From: Belliella alkalica
GTDB taxonomy: Bacteria; Bacteroidota; Bacteroidia; Cytophagales; Cyclobacteriaceae
Reading direction: 5' to 3'
DNA length: 64,000 nt
NCBI RefSeq assembly: GCF_022549785.1
Contig: NZ_JAKZGO010000007.1
Coordinates: 62,001-126,000 of the forward strand
The translations under genes were made by a program, and so were the position numbers. This document shows positions 62,509-64,000 of the stretch, one piece after another. The notes under the pieces were generated by a model. That model was not told the origin of the DNA. It was given only the letters and a program-made list of their open reading frames with translations, and did not search any database. How positions within the stretch are numbered: position 1 is the stretch's first letter; each line of letters starts with the position of its first letter.

Positions 62509-64000
62509 ATGTCAGTTGTAGCAAGCCATATAGAAAAACCAAAAACTAAAAATCGGTCAACTAATTCTCCAAATAAGGAAAGTCAGTCATTGATCGATTC
62601 AAAACCTATATGGTCTGAAAACTCACTTAATTTGGATCAAGATATGCTCTTGGATGATACTTCCAATTCATTTTTGCTCCAAGATTCCCTTTTTCCTGCT
62701 ACTGAATCTAGTGCATCAAGTGGTAATACAAATTCCTCTCTTACTTCAGAAGCAGCAAGTTCTTCCTCAGAAAATACAGACCAACCAACTGTAGAAATTC
62801 CAGAAATGGAAATTTTGCAAGGCGAATCAAATGCTGAAGGTCAAGCTGTTGAAACTTCAAATGAGGAAGCAATTTCCTATCCAAGTTCTCCTTATGAAGA
62901 TCCAGCTTTCAATGCGCTAGTCAATGCCAGTGAGCAAGTTGCAGCACAGACTTCCCAACATGAAAATCCTGAAGTAGAATCTCAAAGAGCCCAAAGAGCT
63001 GCTCCTATCGCAGCAAACGAAAGTATGGGTGCTGCCCAAACAAGTCAGGTTGAAGCGATGGCTGCCCAAGAGCCTAATGAATTTGATGCAGCTGGTTTCA
63101 AAGCAGCCTTGATGGCTCAGATTGCGCAGATGCAACTACCTGCAAATGCCGAAGAAGCTACAGAATTTGATCAACACAACAACCTCTCAGAAATTCAGGA
63201 AAACGCTACTTCACAAGTAAACCAAGAGCAAGAACAATCAGCTGGCCCAATAGCAGCATCAAGTGAAGCTGAACCCGATGTGGATGCAGTTGTAGCGCGG
63301 GAAATCGAAGAAATACCTGCTCCAAATATCGGTGAAACTCCTGCGAGTATCTCGGCAAATCGATCAATGCCAAGCCCAAGACCAGAGAGTCAGGTAAGCA
63401 CTCCACTTCAAGACAATGTTCAGGAAGTTGAGCAACAGATGGAGAGCAATAATATCAGTGAGCAGCAACTTGCAAATGCAAATGAACCTAGTTTTTCCAA
63501 AGCTTTAAGCTCTAAGGAATCTGCAAAAGAACATGCAAATTCAGCTCCTGAACAATTTAGAGCAGGAGAGCAATCTACCTTAGGAGCTACGGCAGCTTCT
63601 GCCGAAAATATCAGTCAAGGCCAGCTTCAAGAGATGCATGGAGACAGGCAAGCTTCTTTCGAAGGATTGGCACAGACACAAGAGCAAACAGGTGCAAATG
63701 ATTCCGCTGAAAGGACAAGAATAGCTGCTGACATCAATGCGATTTATGTAAAGACAAAAACCAAAGTAGAAGGCATTCTCAATACTTTGGAAGAAAAAGT
63801 CACGCAGATGTTCACCGAAGCCGCTACCAAAGCGAAGCAATTATTTGAGCAATATGTGGATAGAAAAATGCGCGCTTACAAAGCTGAGCGCTATAGTGGT
63901 TTAGATGGCGCAGCAAGATGGGCATATGATAAACTTGCTGGTATGCCTGATGAAGTCAATGATTTTTTCACTGAAGGAAGACAAGTTTACATAGATTACA
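62509..64000 (+). CDS. Large disordered/helical eCIS-associated protein, 3' truncated by window edge
   Basis: The frame starts at ATG 62509, 7 bases after the tape-measure gene, and is open to the end of the window (at least 497 residues). Residues 1-400 are low-complexity, rich in Gln, Ala, Glu, Ser and Asn, without Cys, and predicted disordered. From about 400 it becomes helical and charged (IAADINAIYVKTKTKVEGIL ... RYSGLDGAARWAYDKLAGMP). By recall, such helical segments occur in very long proteins next to CIS_TMP genes, sometimes carrying eCIS cargo or DUF4157 domains. It may be tape measure or cargo; the C-terminal end would decide. Its stop lies outside the window. Confidence 0.75.
   Translation, partial: MSVVASHIEKPKTKNRSTNSPNKESQSLIDSKPIWSENSLNLDQDMLLDDTSNSFLLQDSLFPATESSASSGNTNSSLTSEAASSSSENTDQPTVEIPEMEILQGESNAEGQAVETSNEEAISYPSSPYEDPAFNALVNASEQVAAQTSQHENPEVESQRAQRAAPIAANESMGAAQTSQVEAMAAQEPNEFDAAGFKAALMAQIAQMQLPANAEEATEFDQHNNLSEIQENATSQVNQEQEQSAGPIAASSEAEPDVDAVVAREIEEIPAPNIGETPASISANRSMPSPRPESQVSTPLQDNVQEVEQQMESNNISEQQLANANEPSFSKALSSKESAKEHANSAPEQFRAGEQSTLGATAASAENISQGQLQEMHGDRQASFEGLAQTQEQTGANDSAERTRIAADINAIYVKTKTKVEGILNTLEEKVTQMFTEAATKAKQLFEQYVDRKMRAYKAERYSGLDGAARWAYDKLAGMPDEVNDFFTEGRQVYIDY

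Noticed and set aside
42312-64000. Prophage or classical type VI secretion system
   Set aside because: No capsid, terminase, portal, integrase or lysis genes and no TssJ/TssL/TssM; the DUF4255, DUF5908, CIS_TMP and Afp15-like genes are typical of eCIS.

Overview
The window is A+T-rich and comes from a member of the Bacteroidota. SusC/SusD, TonB-dependent receptors with carboxypeptidase-regulatory domains, several Bacteroidota-restricted DUF families (DUF4876, DUF6526, DUF4301, DUF5908) and weak Shine-Dalgarno signals point that way. The gene set, above all an AlgoCIS-like injection system, fits Cyclobacteriaceae/Algoriphagus, but the species assignment is inference.

Layout. 1-3140: the end of a calcineurin-like phosphoesterase, a block of three tandem 319-bp repeats, a ROK/polyphosphate-type glucokinase and a small membrane protein. 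3149-12098 (minus): a response regulator and histidine kinase followed by a TonB receptor, DUF4876 lipoprotein, outer-membrane barrel and di-haem peroxidase, apparently one uptake/redox operon with a candidate operator in front of the receptor. 12189-13982: ArfB, a GNAT acetyltransferase, a DUF6526 protein. 14048-21646: a hexuronate (mannonate) regulon with an SDR mannonate oxidoreductase, a double-DUF1080 lipoprotein, two Tat-signal Gfo/Idh/MocA oxidoreductases, a LacI regulator and UxuA; LacI-type operators lie in both divergent intergenic regions. 21713-26077 (minus): a SusD/SusC pair. 26804-30755: a branching enzyme, a small membrane protein and a DUF1016 nuclease gene broken by one in-frame stop. 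30869-38504: a second LacI regulator divergent from a symporter / GH100-like hydrolase / PfkB kinase / pxpABC operon, with a CPBP-protease-like remnant behind it. 38739-41572: a DUF4301 protein and a beta-propeller-like lipoprotein.

42312 to the right edge: a single same-strand operon of at least 21.7 kb encoding an extracellular contractile injection system (eCIS): AAA+ ATPase, tail terminator, a candidate cap adaptor, one long sheath protein, two tube proteins, DUF5908, LysM adaptor, VgrG-like spike, PAAR tip, gp25-like protein, two large baseplate proteins, an unrecognised 1328-residue protein with duplicated domains, a CIS tape-measure-family protein and the beginning of a very long disordered/helical protein that runs off the window. 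The order starts with the ATPase and terminator, unlike Afp/PVC where these come last. There is no capsid, terminase, integrase or membrane T6SS complex.

Between genes there are five full copies and one partial copy of a short non-autonomous mobile element with termini ATGnnTATCCGC...GCGGATAnnCAT and roughly 10-bp flanking direct repeats. Two copies 28 kb apart differ by a single base by my count. No transposase is present. No rRNA, tRNA or CRISPR array was seen.
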